From Fusarium oxysporum f. sp. lycopersici 4287 (lineage: Eukaryota > Ascomycota > Sordariomycetes > Hypocreales > Nectriaceae), in contig NC_030990.1 in the NCBI RefSeq assembly GCF_000149955.1, forward strand, positions 1-64,000: a DNA stretch of 64,000 bases, read 5' to 3'. Shown piece by piece: positions 21,607 to 32,510 of this stretch; the first letter of the stretch is position 1; every line of letters starts with the position of its first letter. Position numbers and translations under genes: made by a program. The notes under the pieces were generated by a model. It did not search any database. It was given only the letters and a program-made list of their open reading frames with translations, and had not been told where the DNA came from.

Positions 21607-23442
21607 ATGAGATCATTCCCGAGTGGATGCTGGACTTGCAAACTCAGACATCGGAAATGCGATCTTCAAATCCCTGCGTGTAGGGAATGCACAGACCGAT
21701 GCATCCCGTGCCACGGCTACGGCTCCAAGCCTACGTGGATGGACGGATCAGCTGCCGAGCACGAAGAGCTTGAGCGAATCAAAAGGGCTGTCAAACAGCA
21801 TCTTAAGAAGCTTCGAAGGGTTCACCGGAATCAGAGCCTTGGAAGAGATGTGCAGCCGGAGCGACGTGCCCAGATTCAGACACCGCCAGCTCCAGATGCG
21901 ACTGAACTGTCAAGTCCGTCGCTATCAGAGGAAGCGGTAGATCCTGGCTATGATAATTCTGAATCGCCAAAAACGCTTGTAGATGCTGGTAATAGCCTCC
22001 CACTCCCCGGAAGGTTAATTCAAGAGGAAGAGGCTGCACAACCAGTCTCTCCATCACAGGATCCCAATCCCCCTTACGTCTTACCACCCAGGCTGGCATT
22101 TCTAATCATGTACTACCTCGATCATGTGTTCGTTTGGCAGTTCCCTTACTTCCAGCCCCGGTCCTGGTTAGGCAACAGAGGCTGGCTTCTCATCTTTCTG
22201 AGCAACGGCGGCTCGCTGTCGCACGCTGCGCTTGCACTCTCCACCTTACATCGAGATGCATCCCAGAAGAAGTGCTCCTATAGCCAGGAAGCTTTTGAGT
22301 TTCACTCAAAGGCTTTGAGAGAGTTGCGTAAACTCTCGCAGCACACTGAGACCGAGACGCTCCTCAGCGATCGGACCAAGCTTGCCGAATTTATAGCAGC
22401 AAGTTTGACACTGATAAGTTTCGAGGTAGATCATGGAATTAGATGTGTCTTGCTGTACTAACTTCTTACCCTGATTTGATAGGTGTTCAATGGAGCTGAG
22501 TATGACTGGGTTCCGCACCTCGACGCTGTGACGGCTGTCCTCGCAATGCATTCGCCGGACGCCCTGCTCCTGACTTCATCGTCACCCGAAAATACTTTGC
22601 CTTCTCCAATCAATACTTCACGTGATGGTGATCCACATCAATCGCAAGCTGATTTCAATTTTCTCGTGGCTGAAGCATTATGGCATGACATCTTGGCATG
22701 TGCCACGACAGGGCGAGTCCCACGAATACCTTATCGGCAATGGCTGGAAGCGTCAGGTCTTGAAATGGCTGATTTGATGGGCTGTTACAACTGGGTCATG
22801 ATTGCCATTGGACCCGAATTGCTTCGATGCACGAGGACGTCTCACGGAATCGTAGGCCGAAAGCCCTGCTTGGTTAAAGGGTGCCAGCTCTCTACAGCGA
22901 TCAGGAATCTTGGAAATTTCTGAAAGAACGTTGGAGAGGACCAGGGCGTCTTCTAGGCCGTGGGCTGCAAATGTGAGTACGAATAGCATCAGGAGGCTGC
23001 ACTGCCACATAACTAACAACTCAAACTTGAATAGGCAGGGGCCAGTATTCGACGCAATATTCCACCGGCGCCATGGGTCTCGCACATTTTTGCACTTGCA
23101 TCACTAGTCTTGTCAAGTACAATAGTCTCCGGTCCCTGGGCATTACTCCCCGAAGTCAAAGACGCGATTTCAGAGTCAATCATTGTGCTGAGGGACTGGC
23201 CCCAAGCCATTCCTCTTCGGGGACTTGTCTGGCCACTCTATATCATTGGGTGCCTGGCCGAGCCCAGTCTACAGGGCGTTTTTGAGTCACTTCTATCCAG
23301 TGTCTTGGACGAGAGTGGAGGGTTTGGGAACAGTGGTACTGTCATTAAGCTCTTAAAAAGCCGTTGGGCTGCACCGCCAAATTGTAATCATGATGGGCTG
23401 GAATTGGTGTTCCAAACAGGAGGCAATGTGTTGCTCACATAG
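21607..23442 (+). pseudogene. Zn2Cys6 transcription factor (Fungal_trans_2 type) with an antisense insertion
   Basis: Exon 1 (21607-22425) encodes the zinc cluster SGCWTCKLRHRKCDLQIPAC with CRECTDRCIPC. A 57-nt intron (GTAGAT...GATAG, branch CTAAC) leads to exon 2 from 22483, which has the family core ([29 protein letters not shown]). The C-terminal part resumes at 23035 ([41 protein letters not shown]). Between them, about 22822-22973 reads as a FAD monooxygenase on the opposite strand and the expected helices are missing. A usable intron (GTGAGT at 22973, branch CTAAC, acceptor at 23034) lies at the right edge. The gene may be inactive or encode an altered regulator. By position it would control the cluster. 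Confidence 0.72.
22822..22973 (-). pseudogene. Antisense fragment of a FAD-dependent monooxygenase
   Basis: The minus strand reads [18 protein letters not shown], then [14 protein letters not shown]. This is the C-terminal signature of salicylate/kynurenine-hydroxylase-type flavin monooxygenases (G-x-EDA-x-LA and Y-x-x-x-RRPR). An intron-like acceptor (ACATTTGCAG) directly precedes the first codon. No other part of the enzyme is nearby. The fragment is nested inside the plus-strand Zn2Cys6 gene. Confidence 0.65.
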
Positions 23443-23995
23443 ACACTTTTATTGATAACAAGGATCGTTCAATGATCAAGTTAATTTGGAACCCCATTGA
23501 TAGCAGTACGATTTTGAACGTGCTATATGATATATATCAGAGTGAGGGGCTGCTTGATGTGAGCTTTAGGGCCAATATGGGTCTCTCCAAATCTGGAGGA
23601 GAAGCATGGGTAATCATGATCTCCTCACTACATTTGAGCTGTCTTGAAAAGCAGACTGGGACTTTAACAAGCCCCATAGAAACCAGGTCTATGGAAGATA
23701 CCTTGTAGCGGATACACTCGGCTCAATGGCAGCCACCCTGGGAGGGCAGGTCGAAGCGCCAGTAACTTGAGAAAGCTTGGGAATACTTGCTGGCTAGCTC
23801 TTAGTCATGACATCTCTCGTTGGCATTAGTCTCATCTTTGAGCGGTCCACATCAGCTCTTATATGTCCATGACTCTCAGCCCCTTCACAACAATCAGTCT
23901 GCCATCTTCTTCAATTATCAAGCACTTCATAAAACTTGTTACTCGACCCCCAACACATATCAGCCACCTCGTATCATCTCGCAAACGATACAAAA
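23443..23995. other. Upstream region of aminotransferase 2
   Basis: Contains the second copy of the 23-bp element (23738-23760). The open frame 23472-23708 has no family features. Confidence 0.4.
23738..23760 (+). promoter_or_regulatory. 23-bp element shared by two promoters, copy 2
   Basis: Differs from the copy at 21435-21457 by one base. It lies about 236 bp upstream of the aminotransferase ATG at 23996, in the same orientation relative to the gene. Confidence 0.5.
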
Positions 23996-25111
23996 ATGAA
24001 GTTTGAGCGCATGCCCATTGAGATTGAATCGCCCGAGGAGTATGGCTACGATAAAATCAAGTACAATCTCTCAGAAAGTTCCGTTACCGACCAGACACTC
24101 GAGTCACTGGACATCAAGATACCGAATCTCACCCTCCTGTACAATGAACACCGTGGCGAGACCAAGCTACGAAAGCTTATCGCCGACGACGCTGGCGTGA
24201 GTACTGACGATGTTCTTATCACGTCAGGGGCTGCTGGGGCGCTGTTCATAATCACGACCTCTCAATTGGGCAGCACCTCCGACTCAGATCGTAGCCATCT
24301 TGTCGTAGTGCGTCCCAACTACGCAACCAATCTGGAAACTCCCAAGGCAGTTGGCTGCGAGATCTCATACATCGATGTTACTTTCGAGAATGGCTTCCAG
24401 CCCAACATCGACGAGGTTGAGGCTGCTATCAAGTCCAACACTCGGCTGGTCTCGGTGACATGCCCACATAACCCTACCGGCTCCACCCTCTCTCGAGAGG
24501 CGCTCGATAGGCTTGTTGCTATTACAAAGAAGAAGGGCGTTTTGTTGCTTGTCGATGAGACGTATCGGGATATCGCATTTGCCGAAAAGCTCCCTGTTGC
24601 CGCCTCTATGGGCGATCATGTTCTGAGCGTTTGCTCACTGTCAAAGTCCTTTGGCATGCCTGGAGTCCGCATCGGTTGGCTCATCACCACGAACAAGACA
24701 CTTCAGGAAACCTTTCTTGCTGCAAAGGAACAGATCAGCATCAGTGGCAGTGTCATCAACGAGTGGATTGCCATCGATGTCTTGTCCCGACGTGAGAAGA
24801 TCTTGAGCGACACAACGCATGAGATGAGGGCCCGACTTCAGATGGTTGAGTCTTGGATCGAAAGCGAGGAGCTGCTGGAATGGGTCAAGCCGACTGGAGG
24901 CGTTGTCTGCTTTCCCCGTATCAAGCAGGAACCCAAAGGTGGGTTTTCGGCGTTCTACGAGAGGCTTCTCAATAAGCATGCGACATATGTTGGACCTGGT
25001 CATTGGTTTGAAATGTCCGATAGCCTTTTCAGGCTCGGTTATGGATGGCCCACTCGGGAGGAGCTTGAAGAAGGCATGAAGGCAATCTCTGCTGCGCTGC
25101 GAGATGAGTAG
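23996..25111 (+). CDS. PLP-dependent class I/II aminotransferase, second gene
   Basis: Single exon, 371 residues from ATG 23996. Landmarks: LYNEHRGETKLRKLIA, TSGAAGALF, CPHNPTGS (about 157-164), LVDETYRDI, SLSKSFGMPGVRIGW with the PLP Lys at about 217, and a C-terminal FRLGYGW with the substrate-binding Arg. It is clearly distinct from the copy at 18029. The frame could extend upstream of the ATG but has no other ATG. The substrate is unknown; its location suggests the 3-hydroxyanthranilate-type cluster, and the shared 23-bp element ties it to the neighbouring regulator. Confidence 0.88.
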   Translation: MKFERMPIEIESPEEYGYDKIKYNLSESSVTDQTLESLDIKIPNLTLLYNEHRGETKLRKLIADDAGVSTDDVLITSGAAGALFIITTSQLGSTSDSDRSHLVVVRPNYATNLETPKAVGCEISYIDVTFENGFQPNIDEVEAAIKSNTRLVSVTCPHNPTGSTLSREALDRLVAITKKKGVLLLVDETYRDIAFAEKLPVAASMGDHVLSVCSLSKSFGMPGVRIGWLITTNKTLQETFLAAKEQISISGSVINEWIAIDVLSRREKILSDTTHEMRARLQMVESWIESEELLEWVKPTGGVVCFPRIKQEPKGGFSAFYERLLNKHATYVGPGHWFEMSDSLFRLGYGWPTREELEEGMKAISAALRDE

Positions 25112-25530
25112 GAAACGTAATTCGAATATCCAGTTTCAGTAAAACATATAAATAAGACATGGAGGTTGCCTTGATGATAATTATTCGGTTTGAGCTGTCT
25201 GATAGATTTTTCAGGCTCGGCTATCGATGGCCCCCTCGGGAGGGGTAGATAGCGTATTCAAAGAAATATCTCAGCGCCGCAGTGTTGCATATGCAGAAAA
25301 GCCAGAATCGTCACAACGACCCATAATATTCTAAAACAACTCCAGTAATGCATCACTGCCGCATCAAAGCCAAGGTCAGCTTGCATGCTCCCTGCCGCCG
25401 AAACTGGGATTATCGCCGCCACTGAGAGGGGTTTAGACCATGTCTCTGGGTATATAATTCCAACCCTACCAATTATTCACGTTCTTCCGATCTCTTCTGT
25501 TCTTTATCAAGCCGAAGACAACTCATCAAA
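25112..25530. other. Intergenic stretch upstream of the P450 gene
   Basis: Holds the aminotransferase 3' remnant at 25187-25245 and the P450 promoter. No intact gene seen. Confidence 0.45.
25187..25245 (+). pseudogene. Remnant of a second aminotransferase 3' end
   Basis: 59 bp matching 25005-25063 (the end of the aminotransferase gene) at 50 of 59 positions. It reads LSDRFFRLGYRWPPRE where the gene reads MSDSLFRLGYGWPTRE. The differences are spread out, so this looks like the tail of a diverged paralogue that was otherwise deleted. Confidence 0.6.
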
Positions 25531-27221
25531 ATGCTTCTTGAGCACTTTACAGCCAACTATTGGTGGGCTGCCGCTCTGGCCATTATTGCTTGGTATATCG
25601 TCTCTTCCGTTATATCGTGGTATCGTCTACGTCACATCCCGGGGCCTTTATTAGCCAAGTTTTCATACCTTTGGCTTGCCCGATTAGCACTGAGTGGCAA
25701 GCAATATGAGACTCATCTTGAGCTCAATAAGAAATATGGCCCTATAGTCAGGGTCGGCCCTTACGAGGTTTTAACAGATGATCTGGAGCTATTGCGCAAA
25801 GTTAACGGTACAAAAAGCTTATATGCCAAAGGAGCATCATACAGCGGTTCCCGATTGAATCCCTGGCATGAGTCTCTTTTCATGATGAGGGACCCGATAG
25901 CCCATGACAAAATGAAAGCAAAGCTTATCTATGGTTACAGTGGTAAAGAAACAATGGGTCCAGAAGCTGCTATTGATGAGCAGATCATGAACCTTGTCCG
26001 TCTCATACAGGATAAATATATATCTAAACCAAGAGAGTTCCGTCCGCTTCTATGGTCGAAGACCGCGGGCCTCTTTACTTTAGACGTTATCTCTCGCCTT
26101 GCGCTAGGCCAGGAATTTGGCTGCTTGAACAGAGATGAGGACATCTACTGTTTCTTCGACACGCTGAGGGATTATCTGCCTATTGTTTCATTGACAACAG
26201 ACGTTCCGTGGCTTCGTAATATCGCTTTCTCTCCCCTCTTTCTCAGGCTGTTTGGTCCGAGTATTAAAGACAAAAAGGGAATAGGGAAAATGATGGGGCT
26301 TACCAATAAGGTTGTTGAGGAGTTCTACCACAGTGATGGTGAAGTCAGACGGGATATGCTTGTAAGTCCCTTTATCTGCCAATTGTGGGGGTTTGAGAGC
26401 TCTACTGATACTTTCTGAAGAGTTCATTCAAGAAACACGGGTTGACTAAAGACCAATGCGAGATTGAGTCAATATTCATGTTCGTCGCAGGATCGGATAC
26501 CACGGCATCCGTCATCAGAGCAGGCATGCTTCACATTCTTGCGACACCTCACGTCTATTGTCGCTTGAAGCGAGAAATCGCAAACACTATCCGTGAAGGG
26601 CGGGCTTCGAAACCAATCAGCAACGCAGATTCCCTTTTTCAACCATATATACAGGTTAGTAATATAAATTATTAATCGAAGCGTAACTGACGACATGAAC
26701 AGGCTATTGTATACGAATGTCTTCGAATCCGCTCAGTCTCGACGAACATGAGTTTCAAAGAGGTTCCAACTGGTGGTGACGTCTATAACGGAAAATTCCT
26801 CCCTGCAGGTACCAACATAGGAATGAACTTCTCAGGACTTCTCCGCTCAGAGACCTTGTTTGGCAAGGATGCTCATATCTTCAGACCAGAAAGATTCACC
26901 GAGGTTGATGACAAGACAAGTGCTAAGCTAAAGCGAGACGTTGAATTGACATTTGGGCTTGGGAGATGGAGTTGTTTGGGAAAGCCGATCGCCTTGATGG
27001 AGCTAAATAAGATTTTCTTTGAGGTATGGACTAAACCGATGCAATTGCATAGATGCTAACAAAAATCCTAGCTCTTTCGCCACTTCGACTTCCAACTGGC
27101 TGAGCCACACAAGGCAATGCAGTTTGACTCCTACATGCTGTTTCGTGACAAAGGTTTGGTTCTTAGGGTTACTGAATCAGACCTTAAAGATCTAAAGTCA
27201 ATAAAAGAAGACATATATTAA
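25531..27221 (+). CDS. Cytochrome P450 monooxygenase
   Basis: Four exons, 25531-26361, 26421-26654, 26703-27023 and 27072-27221, all phase-consistent, giving 511 residues. N-terminal membrane anchor (WWAAALAIIAWYIVSSVI) and proline-rich hinge HIPGPLL. I-helix AGSDTTAS near 300, K-helix ECLR (360-363), FRPERF, and heme loop FGLGRWSCLGKP with the axial Cys at about 446. The C-terminal style (LNKIFFELFRHFDFQL) resembles fungal P450s of the pisatin-demethylase/benzoate-hydroxylase group. It acts at the ER membrane. The substrate is unknown; it could hydroxylate an aromatic compound entering the neighbouring pathway. Confidence 0.93.
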
Positions 27222-27522
27222 AGGAATAAAATAAAGGTTCTTATATACTTATTATTAGAAATTCAACGATAGCCAAAGGTTTAAGTTACATAATAAATAA
27301 ATTAATAATATTAGAGTGAGTTATTAATATTATTACGTATAGTAGTTATTAAATTTATATTTAATAAGTAAATAATTAAATATAAGATTAAACCTCTTTT
27401 TTATATTTATAATATACGAATAATGATACTTCTCAAATTCTTAGCTCTTTTTATTATGCTTAAGCTTCTTAAAAATATATAAAATATAAAAATAAGTCTG
27501 TCCATAGCGTGGACCACGTTAA
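27222..27522. other. AT-rich tract
   Basis: Strongly AT-rich (TA-rich) 301-bp stretch after the P450, consistent with RIP-worn sequence. No gene. Confidence 0.5.
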
Positions 27523-27840
27523 TTAGAGTAGTAGATAATTTAATTTTCCCTTATATACCAGCAGCATGGCTTCAGAGATGGCCTTATCGCCGTTGGTGAC
27601 GGTCTCTACGCCTGGCCCGTAAGCAACATGGCTCAGGAATTTGAACGTTTTAGCGCCGTCTGTACTGGCATACATATCGATGTACGCATACCTCTTGTTG
27701 CTGGGAAGTGATGTGCCTACAGCGATGGTAGTGCCAGCCGGATATCCGCCACAGTCCTCAGTCAAAGAGTATAGGATGGGCTGGTATGCCATTCCCCAGC
27801 CATTGACCTGGTCGTGATAGTATGGCTGGTGTTAATGTGC
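27523..27840 (-). pseudogene. Fragment of a BNR-repeat glycosidase (GH93-like)
   Basis: The frame reads MAYQPILYSLTEDCGGYPAG, IAVGTSLPS, YIDMYASTDGAKTFKFLSHV (an Asp-box) and AYGPGVETVTNGDKAI. This matches the middle of exo-arabinanase-like six-bladed propellers of family GH93. It stops after KGKLNYLLL at the edge of an AT-rich tract, with neither the start nor the rest of the propeller. Secreted enzymes of this family release arabinobiose from plant pectin side chains. It is a non-functional remnant. Confidence 0.65.
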
Positions 27841-28092
27841 TGCTTGTGTAATGCTTGATAGTAACTCTTTTGTTTATAACGTTAAGCTATAAGTTACCAA
27901 AGAAGTTAAATGAACTTGGTTTGAGTATATGTGGCACAAGCATTGTAAACCCATCTTCCCCTGGCTCAGTCAATATGCCAGAGAACACTTTATTTGCCTT
28001 TGCGCATGGTATCGGCATATTGGTTAGAAGGCCCTGTGCAAGTTGCATGGGGTCTTCAGAACCTTGCAGGCAGACACATAGATCCTAAGAGG

Positions 28093-29980
28093 TCAGAAGC
28101 GTTCCCTCGTAGTAGAATTGTGACCTACTGTATACTGTCGCCACAGCCCTGCTGTTTCATTCTCATTGTCATCCCTCTGTTCTGCTGGATTGTGCTGGGC
28201 GAAGGATGCAATATCGTATAGCTTAGAGCAAAAGCCGATGAGACCTTTCAGATCACATCCTTCTTGGTCTTGGAAACTTTTCAGAAACCCAACAAACTTT
28301 CCAATCCATGTGAGGTTAATAAACACCTCTGAATCTGCAGGATTATGAAGCACGGCTGTTAAAAGAATTAGAACAGCGCACGTGGGGTAGCAGATGATTT
28401 GCCTGGGACATCAGCATACAAAAGATATAAGCAGGTGGGCTTCCTACCATAGAGAAGCCAGTGGCTGTGAGTATAGACCTTGAAGCAAAGAAATCGTGGC
28501 TCTGGCGCTATGCGTGGGGATAAGCGTACTCAGATGCAGATTTGGCTGTTCTCGTATGATCAACGTTAGAGGGACATTATAGAGCTTCCCGATAGCTGTA
28601 TAAACTTTCCAAGTAGAAGCATAGTAGGCAAAGTGGAGCTGTATGATGCCAAGATTATCCACTTGGGCCAATGCTGTAGGCTGAACTTCTGTAGGCAGTC
28701 CTGTCCTCCATGATTCGAGGTCATTGTCTAATTCAGCAAGAGCCTGAGTCATTTTATCAATGCTCTTCGAGAGTGATGAGCCAGGGCAAAAGCATCGACT
28801 TATTCTCGACTGAATCAGTGCCAACGTTGACATATGCCTCAGTAGATGTGTGCTGGAACTGGTATCCATTGCGAGGCCCTGTGATGGAAGTTCAACACTA
28901 ACTTCATCAGATGGGGCGGGAAGGTCAAGGTTGAGCGACGCATTGCATCGGAGCACGTATATGGTCCAGAAAGACCGCCTACGCCTTTTTATATCGATCA
29001 AGTCACTCGATCCACAAAGATCTTCCAAGTTCAAGCCAATACAGTGGATAGCATGTGCAGCCGCGGATAGCAGTACAGTGAATGCGCGGGCGTCGGCGGT
29101 TCCCCTCATTAAGAATGCCATAGCAATCATCGCTTGACAGGAGTCGATGCCGTCACTGTTCATGACGATCTCTGGAAAAATAGCAAAGGCATTTTTGAAG
29201 TATGCCCACGAAATGGGGAACAATTCTTCTATTGCCTTATTGTCGGCCTTCCAATGAATGCCCGTGGCAATGAGAGCGTTCAGCGTTGCCCAACGAGTAG
29301 GATTGGCGTGACAGTTTGATGACCCGGCCGCATACTGGTCATTGACAAGCTTCAGAACATCGTCAGTGCTGAAGAGCGACTGTACTTCATACATGTCTTC
29401 TAGGGCGCTGGATATAAAGTGTAAAATGTGCTCTTTCGGGGGAAGTGGGGCGAAAACTGTTCGTTCGAGGTTGCTCTTGTTCTTCTGAGCCTGAAATATG
29501 TTTCTGGTGATCTCTTCCGACCATCTCGACGGCATAGATTGAGTTCGATCGGCCATTATTGTCCTATGGCTATTGGATGTCTCATGAGAGTGCCCAGGGT
29601 CTGCAGAAACCTGACTTAAACCTTCGTTGACTGTAGGGGAGACTTGTAGTGCAACTTCGACATTCTTTAGTCGTTGTTCGAGTGTTTGAATGTACTGCTT
29701 GCTATTCGAAATCAACATTTGCGTCTTTCATGCAATAACAGAGACGCACCTTTTGCCACGCCCTCTTCCTTTCCGCTCGCCATAGTGACATCTCGTCCTG
29801 CGATTCAAGCATCTTTGACAGCTTGGTAATTTGCCGTCACATCGTACCTTGCTACTTCTACACGGAACACAAGCCTATTGGACTTAGGCCTGCAGGGTAA
29901 GACGTCAGATTGCGGGGGCTTACATTCCCAGTTCGTCTACTTGTTCCATCACCGACGGCCCGTGTGTCTTGAATTTCCAT
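28093..29980 (-). CDS. Zn2Cys6 transcription factor (Fungal_trans domain)
   Basis: Four exons, 29980-29924, 29874-29750, 29701-28448 and 28402-28093, introns 45-49 nt, all in phase, giving 581 residues. The zinc cluster ACVPCRSSKVRCDGKLPSC plus QRCLNRRTRC has CX2CX6CX6CX2CX6C spacing. A leucine-rich coiled coil (YIQTLEQRLKNVE) follows. The middle-homology region has RRRRSFWTIYVLRC and YYASTWKVYTAIGKLYN, and the last intron joins LWQIICYPTCAVLILL. It is a probable nuclear regulator. A CGGAATTAAA sequence lies 160 bp upstream of its start, the same motif seen before several downstream genes, so it could be autoregulated and control them. Confidence 0.9.
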
Positions 29981-30140
29981 TCCGCTTCTTGTATTCAAAG
30001 GTTCAAATCATTGATAGCGAATATTATAGAAGGAAAAGTCAAGGGTTTAATGCTTGCCTTGAAAGTTGACGTGTTTTCTGAAATTGACAGACCCATATTT
30101 ATAATTTACCCCACTTGATTTGTCAAAATGTCACCAGCGT

Positions 30141-30150
30141 CGGAATTAAA
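30141..30150 (+). promoter_or_regulatory. CGGAATTAAA motif upstream of the regulator
   Basis: CGGAATTAAA about 160 bp upstream of the Zn2Cys6 ATG at 29980. The CGG triplet is the typical half-site of Zn2Cys6 proteins. It recurs at 31576, 34296, 36085-36106, 50214, 56406 and 62215. Confidence 0.5.
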
Positions 30151-30272
30151 TTACATCCGATCATCAATCACAGCTCTTAGTAATCACTGGCAAGGATGCT
30201 TGCTTCTCCACAAAGTTCCACTTGTTAATATACTCAACCAGGGGTCAATTGATGCTAAAACTACTGTTGAAA

Positions 30273-31307
30273 CTACTGTCCCCAAGCCTCAAAGAGAAGG
30301 TCCTTGATCTTTCGTGCCTTGACCTCAGGGAATTCCTGATTGAGCGTACGCTCAGGCTTGAGGTCAAACACCCCCTCAACGAACATGCGGCCAAAAGCAG
30401 CAAAAAAGCCCTGCAGCATCGGCTTGGGGAAGAAGGGATACATGTGCGGGTGAGAGGGCAGCTCCGTGATTTTACCGGCCTTGAGGTCCTCGATCGAGTC
30501 GTGTTTGACGGTGAACTTGACACCCTTGGCCTCCTCGGCGTATTGCACGAATTGATTCCACGAGACCTTGTCCCCAATGATATAGGACTCCTTGTCCCAC
30601 TTGAGCGCCCCAACGAGCACCGCGACAAAGCGTGCGACGTCAAAGGTGTGGGTAAAGGTCACGAGCTCGTTGCCAGACCCAGGAATAGCGGCAAAATCGT
30701 TCGCAATGTCGACTACCAGAGCGAGAGGGCTTTGGTAAGACTTAACCTTGGGAAGCACCCAGTAGTCAGCAAAGTAGCCGTTGTACACAGCAGTGTACTC
30801 GAGGGTCGACGTTGCTTCTAATGCAGCAATGATGTTGAGCTTGGCCTGAGCGATGGGGAAATAAGATGCGATCCTGTCCTCGCAGTTTAGTTTTGTTATT
30901 CCAGAATCTTAGGAGCACGGCAGCACTGACTCTTCAGTGTACTTGACGCCCCAGATACTAGGGATGTATCGTTTGGTAGATGCCGATTTCTCAGCTGCCT
31001 TGATCAAGCTCAGCTCAGCCGAGACGTCGTCCATAGAGTTAATGGTGGATATGACAGTCTCAATGCTGTTGGTCTCAAGCGTGGCTGCAAGTTTATCGAC
31101 GTCGGTGTAGTCCACGGCGATCACCTGGGCTCCTTGTACATCTTTAGCCTGAAAGATGTGTGAGATGTCTTCTTGCCAAGCCTTGTATTGCGATATAATT
31201 ACCTCTCGAGCCAGAGCCACCACGCTATGCTGACCCTGTTCAACAAGTGCTTCAACAATTGCACGGCCGAGCTTTCCGGCGCCTCCAGCAACAGCGATGA
31301 TAGCCAT
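30273..31307 (-). CDS. NmrA-like NAD(P)-binding reductase (isoflavone-reductase type)
   Basis: Three exons, 31307-31203, 31148-30931 and 30873-30273, introns of 54 and 57 nt (GTAATT...TTCAG; GTCAGT...GACAG), giving 307 residues. The N-terminus IIAVAGGAGKLGRAIVEAL is a Rossmann nucleotide-binding loop (GxxGxxG). RYIPSIWGVKYTEE and FPIAQAKLNIIAALEAT are typical of PCBER/isoflavone-reductase-like NmrA proteins. It would reduce a small aromatic or terpenoid substrate with NADPH in the cytosol, though some relatives are only redox sensors. A CGGAATTAAAA motif is 270 bp upstream. Confidence 0.88.
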
Positions 31308-32510
31308 GGTCTTTGTGTTTTGTTTTTCTGCTTCTTCTTTCGAAAAAGGGGTATGTCTGTCGATCAAGGAACAGTCAAGAGGAGAGAAGATGATGGTTCT
31401 CAAAGTTATTCTAGGTGGTACGGAGATCGTTCATATAACTACGTGGTAAATATGCGAGTGAAACATCGGTAGTATAATACATCCGACACACCGGGATAGA
31501 CATTAGTAACTGGCGCGCGGTTGTGTGGATAACAGGCTACTTAGTAGAGCAAACGATGATAAATAAATGCCGCCTCGGAATTAAAATACTCCCGGGACTG
31601 CGTTCCAGAACTTTCCCGGAAGAAAGCCAAGGGCTGCGGCAGTTGCCGAACCTTAAATATGTGGGTATTGGTCATGTAAGCTCCGATTCATGCCTAAAAT
31701 AAAGAGGCTCAGGAACAGGAGGCATATCGAATTGGCACTTGATGTAGCCATGGTACTTTGTCCGTGTTAGAAATGCACACTACACTCGAGGAACCTGCAC
31801 GTGTCTCACAGTGGCGCACACCAGCTGCATTGGGAGTCAATACAAGAGATTGCCTTGGAGGCCCGTGGAGACAGAAGTCTTGCTATGATGATATTTGCCA
31901 CGTCCATTCCAGTAGCAGATCAATCAGGAGGGCAGTAGGGGAGTAGAGAAATAACCACGCCAGGTGCCGTCGATATCCCTTTCATCAGCAGCACGTGCAG
32001 GTGTAAGGTTAATATAGGTGAGTTTGTAGAAAATAGGTAAGGCTACGAAATCGATGAGACAACACTACAAGCCAGTCCGGTAGTAGCCTGGTGACTCACT
32101 AAGAGAGGCTATCAGGGGAAGGTTTAACTAGTAACCACACGATGCAAAACAACTACCAACCCTCAAGGACATTGGCCTTGAGTAGATACCAGTTAGTCGA
32201 ACCGCAAAGCTTATGCTTGGGAGCATTGTGCCTTCTTGACAGCCAGCTCATTCGCTGGCCGTCAATGTGTAATTTGTTTTAGAATCAGTTCTTTGTGGCA
32301 ATGATTGTGGAACCTAAAAAACGTAACTGACCTCATCACTAACGCCGCTCACGCTTGCGAACCAGCTGATCAATGGTCTCTACCGTCAGTTTTCATTGGA
32401 TGGCTTGAGCAGTAAGTGCCATTATTTGCGCTATCCAGGAGACGACGCTGATGCCAGCCGTTGCAATTGTTATATAGAGAGATACCAGAAACGATTGAGA
32501 CCCTTGCCGA
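31308..32510. other. Intergenic region without a recognised gene
   Basis: 1.2 kb. It contains the CGGAATTAAAA motif at 31576 near the NmrA-like promoter and a GC-rich CCCGGGACTGCG patch. A plus-strand frame at 31758-31946 has no family features. No repeat recognised. Confidence 0.4.
31576..31586 (+). promoter_or_regulatory. CGGAATTAAAA motif upstream of the NmrA-like gene
   Basis: About 270 bp upstream of the NmrA-like ATG (31307); CCCGGG follows 6 bp later. Confidence 0.5.

Noticed and set aside
22753..23085. A full-length minus-strand gene over this span.
   Set aside because: Only the 22822-22973 part reads as a FAD monooxygenase; both ends are the regulator's antisense.
23472..23708. 78-codon frame after the regulator.
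   Set aside because: No motif; likely chance frame in the aminotransferase upstream region.
29878..30069. Small plus-strand frame over the regulator's 5' end.
   Set aside because: It is the antisense shadow of the zinc-cluster exons.
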